Assembly: GCF_003574445.1 (NCBI RefSeq)
Contig: NZ_KZ984563.1
Span: forward strand, 1-64,000
Origin: Streptomyces sp. YIM 130001
GTDB lineage: Bacteria; Actinomycetota; Actinomycetes; Streptomycetales; Streptomycetaceae
Length of the DNA stretch: 64,000 nucleotides
Reading direction: 5' to 3'
The notes below the pieces were generated by a model, which worked only from the letters and a program-made list of their open reading frames with translations, had not been told where the DNA came from and did no database searches. The translations under genes and the position numbers were made by a program. The number at the start of each line of letters is the position of its first letter. Position 1 is the stretch's first letter. Of the stretch, positions 17,465 to 27,823 are shown piece by piece.

Positions 17465-17533
17465 ATGACTGTCGCGTTCCGCGCCGATGTGCGCAGCGAT
17501 CAGGTACTTCCCATTCTCCGGGCTCGCGGCTGA
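17465..17533 (+). CDS. 22-aa leader ORF with strong ribosome binding site
   Basis: ATG 17465-17467 to TGA 17531-17533, encoding MTVAFRADVRSDQVLPILRA and two more residues. GAGGAGGT at 17451-17458 is a near-perfect Shine-Dalgarno, seven bases ahead, far better than that of the larger gene 47 bp downstream, which starts with TTG. That contrast suggests a translated leader peptide or small protein controlling the next gene. A TACGGT -10-like element lies at 17431-17436. No homologue is recognised. Confidence 0.5.
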   Translation: MTVAFRADVRSDQVLPILRARG

Positions 17534-17580
17534 CCGGCGGCCACGCCTCCCCCGAGCCCTCGTTCAAAGGGTTTCCCACG

Positions 17581-18822
17581 TTGTCCGACAACGCCGCCTC
17601 GTACGAGGCTTTCTTCACCCTGCACCGCGGCCTTCCGCGTCAGGGCCCCGGCTCCGAAGCCACCACCCGTCGCCTGCTGTCGCTCGCCGGTCCGCTGCCG
17701 ACCCGTCCGCGGGTGCTCGACCTGGGCTGCGGTCCGGGCCGCAGCGCGCTGCTGCTTGCCGCCGAGGCAGGCGCGGAAGTCACCGCGGTCGACCTGCATG
17801 AGCCGTTCCTCGAAGAGCTGCGGACCGCGGCCGAGGCGCGGGGCCTGGCGGATTCCGTCCGCACCGTCCGAGCCGACATGGGCGAACTGCCGTATCCCGA
17901 CGGGTCGTTCGACCTGGTCTGGGCGGAGGGCTCGGCGTACAACATCGGCTTCGACGCGGCGCTGCGCTCGTGGCGCCGGCTGCTCGCGCCCGGCGGCACG
18001 CTGGTGCTCACCGAGTGCGAGTGGACGGCGGAGCCGTCCGCGGCGGCCCGCTCCTTCTGGGACGCGCAGTATCCGCTGCGCGGCCGGGAGGAGAATGTCC
18101 GGGCCGCGCAGCGCGCGGGCTATCGGGTGCTCGGGACGTACGCACAGCCGGAGTCCGACTGGCACGCGTACTACGGACCGCTGCAGGAGCGTCTCGACGC
18201 GGCCGATCCGGTCGATCCCGGTATGCCGGAGGCGATCGCGGCCACGCGCGCCGAGCTGGCGATGCGCGCCGAGCACGGTGGCGAGTACGGGTACGCGGGA
18301 TACGTGCTGCGCCCGTCCGGCTGGCCCACGCGGCCGGAGGAGCCGGCCGACTCGGCAGCCGTGTTCGCGGTGAACGCCGCGGCCTTCGAGACCGACACGG
18401 AGGCGCGCCTCGTCGACGCCCTGCGCGCCGACCCGGAGGCCTGGCTGCCCGGGCTCGGTCACGTGGCCGAGGCTCCGGACGGCTCGGTCGCCGCGTACGC
18501 GCTGCTCACCCGGTGCCGGGTCGGCGGGGAGCCGGCGCTGGCGCTGGCCCCGGTGGCGACCGCGCCCGAGTACCAGAACCAGGGTGCGGGCACGGCCGTC
18601 GTGCACGCGGTCCTGGAGGCTGCCCGCGCGCGTGGTGAGCGCTTGGTGGTGGTGCTCGGGCATCCCGCCTACTACCCGCGCTTCGGCTTCACCCGGGCGT
18701 CCGGCTCGGGCATCGGGGTGTCCTTCGACGTACCGGACGAGGCTCTGATGGCCCTCGTGCTGGACGGCTCGGACCATCCGCCGCGCGGCACGGTCAACTA
18801 TCCGGCTGCCTTCGGCGTCTGA
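17581..18822 (+). CDS. Fusion: SAM-dependent methyltransferase plus GNAT acetyltransferase
   Basis: 413 aa. Residues 1-240 are a class I methyltransferase: motif I VLDLGCGPGRSALLLA, the acidic end of strand 2 VTAVDLHE, RADMGELPYPDGSFDLVWAEG and the post-motif LLAPGGTLVLTE. Residues 260-413 are a GNAT domain of the YhbS type: the acetyl-CoA P-loop region APEYQNQGAGTAVVHAVLEA, then VVVLGHPAYYPRFGF. Substrates are unknown; each domain could modify the same small molecule or they may act in parallel. The TTG start at 17581 has only a weak purine stretch (AAAGGG). It lies 47 bp after the leader ORF and is closed by a strong hairpin. Confidence 0.85.
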   Translation: MSDNAASYEAFFTLHRGLPRQGPGSEATTRRLLSLAGPLPTRPRVLDLGCGPGRSALLLAAEAGAEVTAVDLHEPFLEELRTAAEARGLADSVRTVRADMGELPYPDGSFDLVWAEGSAYNIGFDAALRSWRRLLAPGGTLVLTECEWTAEPSAAARSFWDAQYPLRGREENVRAAQRAGYRVLGTYAQPESDWHAYYGPLQERLDAADPVDPGMPEAIAATRAELAMRAEHGGEYGYAGYVLRPSGWPTRPEEPADSAAVFAVNAAAFETDTEARLVDALRADPEAWLPGLGHVAEAPDGSVAAYALLTRCRVGGEPALALAPVATAPEYQNQGAGTAVVHAVLEAARARGERLVVVLGHPAYYPRFGFTRASGSGIGVSFDVPDEALMALVLDGSDHPPRGTVNYPAAFGV

Positions 18823-18829
18823 TGCCGTG

Positions 18830-18868
18830 TGTCCCTTCCGGTCCCCCGAGGGGCGGCCGGAAGGGACA
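18830..18868 (+). terminator. Hairpin after the methyltransferase-GNAT gene
   Basis: Perfect 12-bp inverted repeat TGTCCCTTCCGG (18830-18841) / CCGGAAGGGACA (18857-18868), 15-nt loop, starting eight bases after the stop codon. Confidence 0.75.
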
Positions 18869-19001
18869 TGCAGGAGGGTACGAAGTGCCGGGAGTGCCGG
18901 AATCGTGCGGCAGACTTGTGATCGTGTTTCCGGACGGGCGCGGGGCGTCCCGGCCCCTGGTCCGGAGGCTCTGAGGTTCGAGACCACAGCGAAGGATGGC
19001 C

Positions 19002-19598
19002 ATGCCGATCACACCAGCCACCGCGGCGAACGGTTCACCGCAGGAGTCGACCGACGAGCCGATCTTGCTCGAACTGGTCGACGAGGACGGCAAGACGATC
19101 GGCACGGCCGAAAAGCTCTCCGCGCACCAGGCACCGGGCCGGTTGCACAGGGCGTTCTCGGTGTTCCTCTTCGACGAGCGCGGCCGGCTGCTGCTGCAGC
19201 AGCGGGCGCTCGCCAAGTACCACTCCCCCGGTGTGTGGTCCAACACCTGCTGCGGTCATCCGTACCCGGGCGAATCGCCGTTCGCGGCGGCTGCCCGTCG
19301 TACCTACGAGGAGCTCGGTGTCTCGCCGTCGCTGATGGCGGAGGCGGGCACGGTGCGCTACAACCATCCGGACCCGCATTCGGGCCTGGTGGAGCAGGAG
19401 TTCAACCATCTCTTCGTGGGGATGGTGCAGTCGTCGCTCCGGCCGGATCCCCTGGAGGTCGCGGAGACGGCCTTCGTCACGGCGTCGGAGCTTGCCGTGC
19501 GCCATGAACAGGGGCCGTTCTCGGCCTGGTTCATGACGGTGCTCGACGCGGCACGTCCTGCGGTCCGGGAGCTGACGGGGCCCGCCGCGGGCTGGTGA
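19002..19598 (+). CDS. idi: Isopentenyl-diphosphate delta-isomerase, type I
   Basis: 198-aa Nudix-fold enzyme that interconverts IPP and DMAPP, feeding hopanoid, quinone and other isoprenoid synthesis. The catalytic cysteine lies in SNTCCGHPYPGE, the metal-binding glutamates follow in the Nudix-like AAARRTYEELGV, and VEQEFNHLFVG holds the second conserved glutamate. Two ATGs are in frame (18996 and 19002); GAAGG directly abuts the first, so the second, six bases away, is the better start. It is convergent with the next gene, only 21 bp apart. Confidence 0.95.
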   Translation: MPITPATAANGSPQESTDEPILLELVDEDGKTIGTAEKLSAHQAPGRLHRAFSVFLFDERGRLLLQQRALAKYHSPGVWSNTCCGHPYPGESPFAAAARRTYEELGVSPSLMAEAGTVRYNHPDPHSGLVEQEFNHLFVGMVQSSLRPDPLEVAETAFVTASELAVRHEQGPFSAWFMTVLDAARPAVRELTGPAAGW

Positions 19599-19619
19599 CA
19601 GGCACGGATCCCACCGCGG

Positions 19620-20168
19620 TCAGAGCGGCGGCGTACGGGGTTTGAGCGGCAGGGCCGCCCAGATCACCTTGCCGCCGCTCGCGGTGTGTTCGGCGTCGCA
19701 GGCGCCGCCCGCCTCCTGGGTGATCTCGCGGACCAGCAGCAGTCCGCGGCCACCGGTCTGCCCCTGGTCGGCCTCCAGCGCCCGCGGGCGGTACGGGTGG
19801 CTGTCCTCGACCGACACCCGCACCCAGTCCGCCCCGACGGCCACCTCGACGGCCAGCATCGGAGAGAGCACGGCAGCATGGCGTACGGCGTTCGTCACCA
19901 GCTCCGAGGCGATCAGGAGCAGGCCCTGGAGGATCTCCTCGCCCACCGGAACGCCCTGCCGTGCGAGCAGGTCACGGACCGCATGCCGGGCCTGTGGCAC
20001 CGAGGCGTCGACCGCCGGTGCACTGAATCTCCAGACGCCCTCGTACGGCAGCGGCCCCGCCGCCGGCGCGTCGGTGGGCACACTCCCTCCGGCCTGCGGG
20101 CTCGGGATGTCACCCCAGCCGCCGTTGTCCATCCCGCGGTCGCCACCCTCACGCTCGATCGTCGCCAC
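19620..20168 (-). CDS. Anti-sigma-factor-type ATP-binding protein (RsbW/HATPase_c_2)
   Basis: 182 aa; residues 45-175 form a single GHKL ATPase domain of the RsbW/SpoIIAB type with N box SELVTNAVRHA and glycine box GQTGGRGLLLVREI. Streptomyces genomes carry dozens of such orphan proteins, which bind sigma factors or act in signalling; no partner sigma factor or antagonist gene is adjacent. The N-terminal 40 residues are low complexity. The GTG at 20166-20168 is the longest start; an internal ATG 12 codons later is also possible because neither has a clear ribosome binding site. Confidence 0.85.
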   Translation of the reverse strand: MATIEREGGDRGMDNGGWGDIPSPQAGGSVPTDAPAAGPLPYEGVWRFSAPAVDASVPQARHAVRDLLARQGVPVGEEILQGLLLIASELVTNAVRHAAVLSPMLAVEVAVGADWVRVSVEDSHPYRPRALEADQGQTGGRGLLLVREITQEAGGACDAEHTASGGKVIWAALPLKPRTPPL

Positions 20169-20261
20169 ACCACCGAGTTTGGGAACGTTCTGGTCCGTAC
20201 CGCGCGACTGATCAGAACTTGACGACTATCGACGACTTCTGACTGTTGGCGTATGACAGCG

Positions 20262-20918
20262 TCAGTTGTGGGACTGATCCTGCTCTTCTTCTGCTGTCTT
20301 CGGAGGGGTCGCCGAAGCACGTCCCGGACGCAGCCGGTCTCGCTCGGGGTCCTCGACCAGGCTGACGATCCTGCGGCCGCCGAGTCCCATCGCGATCAGG
20401 GCAAGACCGTCGAAGAGCAGCGCGAGCGCGAAGAAGGTACCGATCACGTAGAGGCTGCTGCTGGGCCATTCGACGAGCACCAGGATGCCGAGCAGGATGC
20501 CGAACGCGCCCTGCACCAGGGTCAGTCCGAACTGCGGCCCGCGCACCACCGCACTGCCCACCAGCCGGAACACACCGCCGGTGAGGAACAGCAGGGCGGC
20601 GAACATGGTCAGCGCCTCGGCGGTGCCGGACGGGTGCCGGATGACGACGACGCCGGCCGCGAGGTTCAGCGCGGCGACGACCACACCGAGCCAGAAGAAG
20701 CTGCTGCCGCGCATCTGCACGGCCTGCAGGAGGCCGACGAGACCTCCGACGAGCAGCAGCCAGCCGAAGAGCAGCATCGACGTCAGGGTGGCCACGCCGA
20801 CGTAGATCAGGCCGAGCAGTCCGCCGAGGACCAGGATCGCGCCCAGTGCGGCGAGCCAGCCCAGACTGCGGCGCAGGCCGCGGCCTTCCTTCGAGGGTGA
20901 TTCAGCGGACGCGGTCAT
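20262..20918 (-). CDS. HdeD/DUF308-like membrane protein
   Basis: 218 aa with six closely packed hydrophobic spans of about 20 residues (LGWLAALGAILVLGGLLGLI, SMLLFGWLLLVGGLVGLLQA, FFWLGVVVAALNLAAGVVVI, ALTMFAALLFLTGGVFRLVG, GAFGILLGILVLVEWP, IGTFFALALLFDGLALIAMG), the tandem-repeat pattern of the HdeD family. The C-terminal tail is charged. The ATG at 20916-20918 follows GAGGAGG. HdeD is linked to acid stress in E. coli; in actinobacteria the role is unknown. Confidence 0.85.
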   Translation of the reverse strand: MTASAESPSKEGRGLRRSLGWLAALGAILVLGGLLGLIYVGVATLTSMLLFGWLLLVGGLVGLLQAVQMRGSSFFWLGVVVAALNLAAGVVVIRHPSGTAEALTMFAALLFLTGGVFRLVGSAVVRGPQFGLTLVQGAFGILLGILVLVEWPSSSLYVIGTFFALALLFDGLALIAMGLGGRRIVSLVEDPERDRLRPGRASATPPKTAEEEQDQSHN

Positions 20919-21002
20919 CGGGTCCTCCTCGTGGCACCCCCGCACCGTTCGGCACTCCCCTCACCGATCGTACGTTCGGGACCGGCGGATAGCATCCGGC
21001 GC

Positions 21003-21791
21003 ATGGGGCACACCGAGAACGTCGCCGGACCTGCCGCGAGTGGCACTGCGCGGCTGCGGCACACCATCGCGGACGGCGTCGCCACCGTGGTGATCGACCA
21101 CCCGGCGAAGCGCAATGCGATGACGGACGCGATGTGGGCCGCGCTGCCGTCGGTCCTCGCCGAGCTGGCGGCCGACCCCGCGGTTCGGGCGCTGGTCCTG
21201 ACAGGGGCGGGGGAAACGTTCTGCGCGGGCGCCGACATCTCCGGGCTCGGCCGGCCGGGGGGTGCCGCCCAGGAACTCGCGGTGCGGGCCGAGGAGGCGC
21301 TGGCCGCGTTCCCGAAGCCGACGCTCGCCGCGGTGCGCGGGTACTGCGTGGGCGGCGGGTGTCAGCTGGCGGCCGCCTGCGATCTGCGGTTCGCCGAGGA
21401 GGGCGCCTCGTTCGGCGTCACGCCCGCGAAGCTCGGGATCGTCTACCCGGCCTCCTCGACGGCCCGTCTCGCCGGTCTCGTGGGGCCGGCGACCGCCAAG
21501 TTCCTGCTGTTCTCGGGTGAGTTGATCGACTCGGCGCGGGCGCTGCGCACCGGCCTGGTGGACGAACTCCTGCCCGGCGGCCGACTGGACGCGCGCGTGG
21601 CCGAGTACACCCAGACCCTGCGGGCACGCTCGCAACTGACCCAGGCCGCGGCCAAGGAGTTCGCGGACGGCCGCGTCGACCGCTCGGCGTACTGGGCGCA
21701 ACAGGCCCGCGCCGGCGGCGACACGGCAGAAGGGATCGCCGCCTTCCTGGAGCGGCGGGCCCCCCGCTTCACCTGGACGCCTCCGCGGTGA
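21003..21791 (+). CDS. Enoyl-CoA hydratase/isomerase family protein
   Basis: 262-aa crotonase-fold protein. The oxyanion-hole elements are ETFCAGADISGLG and the GYCVGGGCQLAAACDLRF strand. At the position of the second catalytic glutamate of true enoyl-CoA hydratases the sequence reads KLGIVYPASSTARL, so an acid is not evident, and the reaction may be isomerisation, hydrolysis or decarboxylation instead. The ATG at 21003 has no Shine-Dalgarno but a TAGCAT -10-like hexamer ends eight bases upstream, suggesting a leaderless transcript. Flanked by genes on the opposite strand, so probably monocistronic. Confidence 0.88.
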   Translation: MGHTENVAGPAASGTARLRHTIADGVATVVIDHPAKRNAMTDAMWAALPSVLAELAADPAVRALVLTGAGETFCAGADISGLGRPGGAAQELAVRAEEALAAFPKPTLAAVRGYCVGGGCQLAAACDLRFAEEGASFGVTPAKLGIVYPASSTARLAGLVGPATAKFLLFSGELIDSARALRTGLVDELLPGGRLDARVAEYTQTLRARSQLTQAAAKEFADGRVDRSAYWAQQARAGGDTAEGIAAFLERRAPRFTWTPPR

Positions 21792-21843
21792 CGGGCGGGC
21801 CGCGTCCCGCACGTCGGGCCCGGTGATCGGTGGTCCCGGCCGA

Positions 21844-22488
21844 TCAGCTCGGGGCCTCCTCCCGGAAGCGGCTACGGCCGCGGAGACGCTCGACGATGTG
21901 AGCGGGCGCCTTCTCCGGTGACCCGGCGTCGTAGGGCGGCTGCGGGTCGTACTCGGTCATGAGCTGGATGGACTGGGCCGCCTCGTCGCCGGCGATCCTG
22001 CCGACCAGAGCGAGGCCCATGTCGATCCCGGAGGAGACGCCCGCCGCCGTCACGTACTTGCCGTCGAAGACGACCCGCCGGCCCGTGGCCTCGGCACCGA
22101 GTTCGGCGAGCAACTCGAGAGCCAGCCAGTGCGATGTGGCGCGGCGGCCCTTCAGGAGCCCTGCGGCGGCCAGCGCGAGCGAGCCCGTGCACACGGACGT
22201 CGTCCAGGTGCTGGTGGCGTCGGCCGCACGCAGCCACCCGAGGAGCGCCTCGTTCTCCATCTGGTCGCTCTGTCCCGGGCCGCCGGGCACGACCAGGATG
22301 TCGGGGTCCGGCACCTCGGCGAACGTACGGTCGGCGACGAGCGCGAGCCTGCCGCTGTCGTCGCGCACCGGGCCCTGCTGCTCGGCGACGAACACCACCT
22401 CGGCTCCCGGCATGGCCCCGAGCGTCTGGTACGGGCCGATGGCGTCGAGGGCGGTGAATCGCTCGTAGAGGGCGATGGCGATCTGCAT
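21844..22488 (-). CDS. DJ-1/PfpI family protein (isonitrile hydratase-like)
   Basis: 214-aa class I glutamine amidotransferase-like protein. The nucleophile elbow cysteine is in SVCTGSLALAAAG with the usual glutamate-like acid earlier (IGPYQTLG) and VVPGGPGQ strand. Family members with this pattern include isonitrile hydratases and cysteine-dependent hydrolases, though most are uncharacterised. AGGA precedes the ATG. It follows, on the same strand and 70 bp apart, a regulator whose N-terminal half is a paralogous DJ-1 domain, so the pair probably forms one operon. Confidence 0.88.
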   Translation of the reverse strand: MQIAIALYERFTALDAIGPYQTLGAMPGAEVVFVAEQQGPVRDDSGRLALVADRTFAEVPDPDILVVPGGPGQSDQMENEALLGWLRAADATSTWTTSVCTGSLALAAAGLLKGRRATSHWLALELLAELGAEATGRRVVFDGKYVTAAGVSSGIDMGLALVGRIAGDEAAQSIQLMTEYDPQPPYDAGSPEKAPAHIVERLRGRSRFREEAPS

Positions 22489-22558
22489 GTGGGTTCCTGT
22501 TCCTCGGGAGTTGACCGGTGCTGTCGGGGTTGGTTCGGCGACTGCGGCAGGTGGAGGG

Positions 22559-23533
22559 TCAGGCGGCGGGTGATGCCTGGAAGCGGCGCCGGTACTCCGC
22601 CGGAGTCGCCGAGAGCGCCTTGACGAAGGCGCGCCGCATCGCCTCGGGAGTGCCGTAGCCCGCGGCGCGCGACACCTCCTCCACGCCCGAGGAGGTGTCC
22701 TCGAGCAGGCGGCGTGCGTGTTCCAGGCGGACCCGCTCGACGTATCTGCCGGGTGTCGTGCCGGTCTCCGACCGGAACGCGCGCGCGAAGTGCCGCGGCG
22801 ACAGGCTGGTGCGCGCCGCGAGCGCGTCCACGGACAGATCGGCGTCCGGATGCTCCGTGATCCACTGCTGGACGTCGCGCAACGGCTCGCGCCGCGCGGT
22901 CTGCGCCGCGAGCTGGACGCTGAACTGCGCCTGGTTTCCCGGCCTTCGCAGGAAGACGACCAGATGACGTGCGACGGTCAGCGCCGCGTCCCGGCCCAGG
23001 TCCTCCTCGACCAGGGCAAGAGCCAGATCGATGCCGGACGTCACCCCGGCGGAGGTCGCGACCCGGCCGTCCCTGACGTAGATCGGATCCGGGTCGACGT
23101 CGATACTCGGGTGATGACGCGCGAGCGTGTCGCAGTACGCCCAGTGCGTGGTGGCCCGACGTCCGTCGAGAAGACCGGCCCGGGCGAGCAGGATCGCGCC
23201 GGTGCAGACCGAGACGAGCCGTTCGGTACGCGGGCCCTCCCGGCGCAGCCACTCGACGAGCCGCGGATCCGGTTCCCGGGTGCCCTGACCGCCCGGCACC
23301 ACGAGTGTGCGCGCGGGTGGGGCGTCGGCGAGGGCGTGGTCGGGGACGAGGGTCAGTCCGCTGGAGGTGCGGACCGGCGCACCGTCGAGCGACGCCGTAC
23401 GCACCTGGTAGGTCTCCGGGACCCCGACGGCGTGCCCGGCTCCGGCGAACACCTCCACGGGTCCGGTGACGTCGAGGCTCTGCACGGCGTCGAAGAGGAG
23501 GACCACGACGGTGCCCTGGGGCGATTGCTGCAT
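22559..23533 (-). CDS. GlxA-type AraC family transcriptional regulator
   Basis: 324 aa. Residues 5-190 are a DJ-1/PfpI-like sensor domain (LLFDAVQSLDVTGPVEVF, VVPGGQGT, SVCTGAILLARAG); residues 225-320 are an AraC DNA-binding domain with two helix-turn-helix units (LSVDALAARTSLSPRHFARA and VEEVSRAAGYGTPEAMRRAF, then TPAEYRRRF). ATG 23531-23533 is chosen because a TTGCGG-N17-CAGAAT promoter ends seven bases before it, making the message leaderless; an upstream in-frame start lies within that promoter. It likely controls the adjacent hydrolase gene. Confidence 0.9.
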   Translation of the reverse strand: MQQSPQGTVVVLLFDAVQSLDVTGPVEVFAGAGHAVGVPETYQVRTASLDGAPVRTSSGLTLVPDHALADAPPARTLVVPGGQGTREPDPRLVEWLRREGPRTERLVSVCTGAILLARAGLLDGRRATTHWAYCDTLARHHPSIDVDPDPIYVRDGRVATSAGVTSGIDLALALVEEDLGRDAALTVARHLVVFLRRPGNQAQFSVQLAAQTARREPLRDVQQWITEHPDADLSVDALAARTSLSPRHFARAFRSETGTTPGRYVERVRLEHARRLLEDTSSGVEEVSRAAGYGTPEAMRRAFVKALSATPAEYRRRFQASPAA

Positions 23534-23540
23534 GCCCTGG

Positions 23541-23569
23541 ATTCTGCGCGGACCCACGGATGTCCGCAA
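23541..23569 (-). promoter_or_regulatory. Leaderless promoter of the GlxA-type regulator
   Basis: On the minus strand: -35 TTGCGG (revcomp of 23564-23569), 17-bp spacer, -10 CAGAAT (revcomp of 23541-23546), then seven bases to the A of ATG. The expected transcription start is the start codon itself. Confidence 0.55.
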
Positions 23570-23667
23570 TGACGAAGAACCCACCTTTCCTGCCATCGAG
23601 AAGGCATCCGCCGACGGAAGGGAGCCCCTCCCTTCCGTGCGTACTAACCAGTCGGTAACGTGCAGGC

Positions 23668-24531
23668 ATGACTTCGCTGCCCCCGCGCGCCGGACGCCGC
23701 TGCCACAACGCCGTCAACCCGCTCCACTCGATGGTCTACTTCTCCAAGGACATGACCGAGGAGCTGGCCGGGGTCGGCATCAAGGACCCGAGCGCCGCCT
23801 ACTTCGCGGCGCGAGCCGCGGCCATGGGCCCCGTCGGTCCCGGTGTGGTGACCGCCACCTTCTACAACTTCAAGCACGATCTGGTCGCCCGCTGGGTGCC
23901 GGACGTCTGGAACACCGCCTCCCCCGAGACCGTCCTCGCGGCGCGGCTGCGGGCCGCCGACCGCACCTGGCGACGGCTGTTCGGGGACGAGGCCCTCGCC
24001 ACGGACGCCATCGCCGAGGCCGCAGAGCTCGCACTGCGCGCCGCCGAGGCCTGCACCCGCCAGGCGAAGCCGCTGTACGCCGCGCACGCCGACCTCCCGG
24101 TGCCCGAGGAGCCGCACCTCGCGTACTGGCACGCCGCGACCCTGTTGCGCGAGCACCGCGGCGACGGCCACCTCGCCGTACTCCTCGCCGCCGGACTCGA
24201 CCCCGTCGAGGCGCTCTACAGCCACACGGCCACCGGCAAGGGCATCTCCCCGAAGTGGATCCTGAACACCCGAGGCTGGAACCGCGAGGAGTGGGACGAC
24301 GCCGGAGCACGGCTGCGGGAGCGCGGACTGCTCGGCGCCGACGGGGAGTTGACCGACGAGGGCGTGGCGCTGCGCCGTGACATCGAGACCGAGACCGACC
24401 GCCTGGACGCGGCCCCGTACGAGCACCTCGGGGCCGCCGGAGTCGAACGCCTCACCGAACTCGCCGGGGGGCATCTCGCCCAGGCGTTCACCGAAGGCGC
24501 CTTCCCGCACGACCTGCTCGGCAAGGACTGA
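23668..24531 (+). CDS. SCO6745 family protein
   Basis: 287-aa soluble, mostly helical protein of a family found throughout actinobacteria and named after the S. coelicolor member; I know of no established function. It begins with CHNAVNPLHSMVYFS and has a conserved core ATFYNFKHDLV, then a C-terminal winged-helix-like part (KWILNTRGWNREEWDDAGARLRERGLL, GELTDEGVALR) resembling a MarR-like wing, followed by DIETETDRLDAAPYEHL. The ATG follows a TAACGT hexamer by six bases without a Shine-Dalgarno, so it may be leaderless. An ACC-N4-GGT half-palindrome (ACCAGTCGGT) lies just upstream and could be a repressor site. Confidence 0.8.
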   Translation: MTSLPPRAGRRCHNAVNPLHSMVYFSKDMTEELAGVGIKDPSAAYFAARAAAMGPVGPGVVTATFYNFKHDLVARWVPDVWNTASPETVLAARLRAADRTWRRLFGDEALATDAIAEAAELALRAAEACTRQAKPLYAAHADLPVPEEPHLAYWHAATLLREHRGDGHLAVLLAAGLDPVEALYSHTATGKGISPKWILNTRGWNREEWDDAGARLRERGLLGADGELTDEGVALRRDIETETDRLDAAPYEHLGAAGVERLTELAGGHLAQAFTEGAFPHDLLGKD

Positions 24532-24657
24532 GGGCTCCGGCCTGCGGAAGGCCCCGACAGCAGCGGCTCGCCGGACCGGACGCACCGGCCCCCGGCCCTG
24601 TCGGTGCCACCTGCCACAATGCTGGCTCAAGCTCAGCGAGAAGGCGGTACGGGAATC

Positions 24658-27129
<2,472 letters not shown>

Positions 27130-27135
27130 GGCACG

Positions 27136-27170
27136 GCGTCAACTCCACCCGGGCCGGGTGGAGTTGACGC
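27136..27170. terminator. Strong hairpin between tex and the convergent RNA methyltransferase
   Basis: Perfect 15-bp stem GCGTCAACTCCACCC (27136-27150) / GGGTGGAGTTGACGC (27156-27170) with loop GGGCC, seven bases after the tex stop and 36 bases from the convergent gene's stop. Its symmetry lets it serve both strands. Confidence 0.85.
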
Positions 27171-27205
27171 TCCTCACCTCGACACCGCAGCTCCCCGGCG
27201 CCCGC

Positions 27206-27739
27206 TCAGGCCAGCCCCGCCAGCCGGTACAGCACCAGCGATCCGGCGACAGCGACGTTCAGGCTCGCCCCCGTCCCCACCATCGGGATCTCCACGCAGA
27301 CATCGAGCAGATCGAGTGCCTCCGGCGGGATTCCCGACTGTTCGTGGCCGAGCACGACCACGGTCGGCTCCCGGGCCGCGGGCAGATCGCCGAGACGTAC
27401 CGATTCCTCGGCCAGTTCGACTCCGACGATCCGTACGCCCCGCTCCCGCTGCCGGACCAGCCAGCCGAGCGGGTCGCCGGTCCAGTGCGTGCACAGCGGC
27501 TTGCGCAGAGTGTTCCCGCGGGCCAGCGCCTCGGGCACCCACGGGAAGCGCGGCACCGTCAGACAGGCACCGACGGCGTCACAAGTGCGGGCGAGCGTAC
27601 CGAGGTTGGCGCCGTGCAGCGGCCACAGGGGTGCCACGTAGAGGTGGTCCCAGCACGAGTGAGCGCGGGGCCTGCGGGCCCGGCGCAGGTCTCCGCGGCT
27701 GCGCGGACGGATCGCCGGTCCGCGCCGTCCGGCGCTCAC
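27206..27739 (-). CDS. SPOUT (TrmH/SpoU) family RNA methyltransferase
   Basis: 177-aa knot-fold methyltransferase, likely 2'-O-ribose methylation of tRNA or rRNA. The three SpoU motifs are present: NLGTLARTCDAVGA, VVVLGHEQSGIPPEAL and IPMVGTGASLNVAVAGSLVLY. The first 30 residues are basic (RRARRPRAH), possibly aiding RNA contact. GTG start at 27737-27739 has no clear ribosome binding site, so the N-terminus is uncertain. Convergent with tex. Confidence 0.9.
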   Translation of the reverse strand: MSAGRRGPAIRPRSRGDLRRARRPRAHSCWDHLYVAPLWPLHGANLGTLARTCDAVGACLTVPRFPWVPEALARGNTLRKPLCTHWTGDPLGWLVRQRERGVRIVGVELAEESVRLGDLPAAREPTVVVLGHEQSGIPPEALDLLDVCVEIPMVGTGASLNVAVAGSLVLYRLAGLA

Positions 27740-27823
27740 CGCACCGCGGAGGATGCCCTCCGGTGGTCCTCAACTGTCATGGTGGAACGGCGTTTTGTGC
27801 CTGCCGGAGGCCTTGGGTCCGGG

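Noticed and set aside
21824..21846. TGATCGG/CCGATCA hairpin as terminator between enoyl-CoA hydratase and PfpI genes
   Set aside because: A 7-bp stem with a 9-nt loop is too weak to call among GC-rich background and it overlaps the PfpI stop codon.
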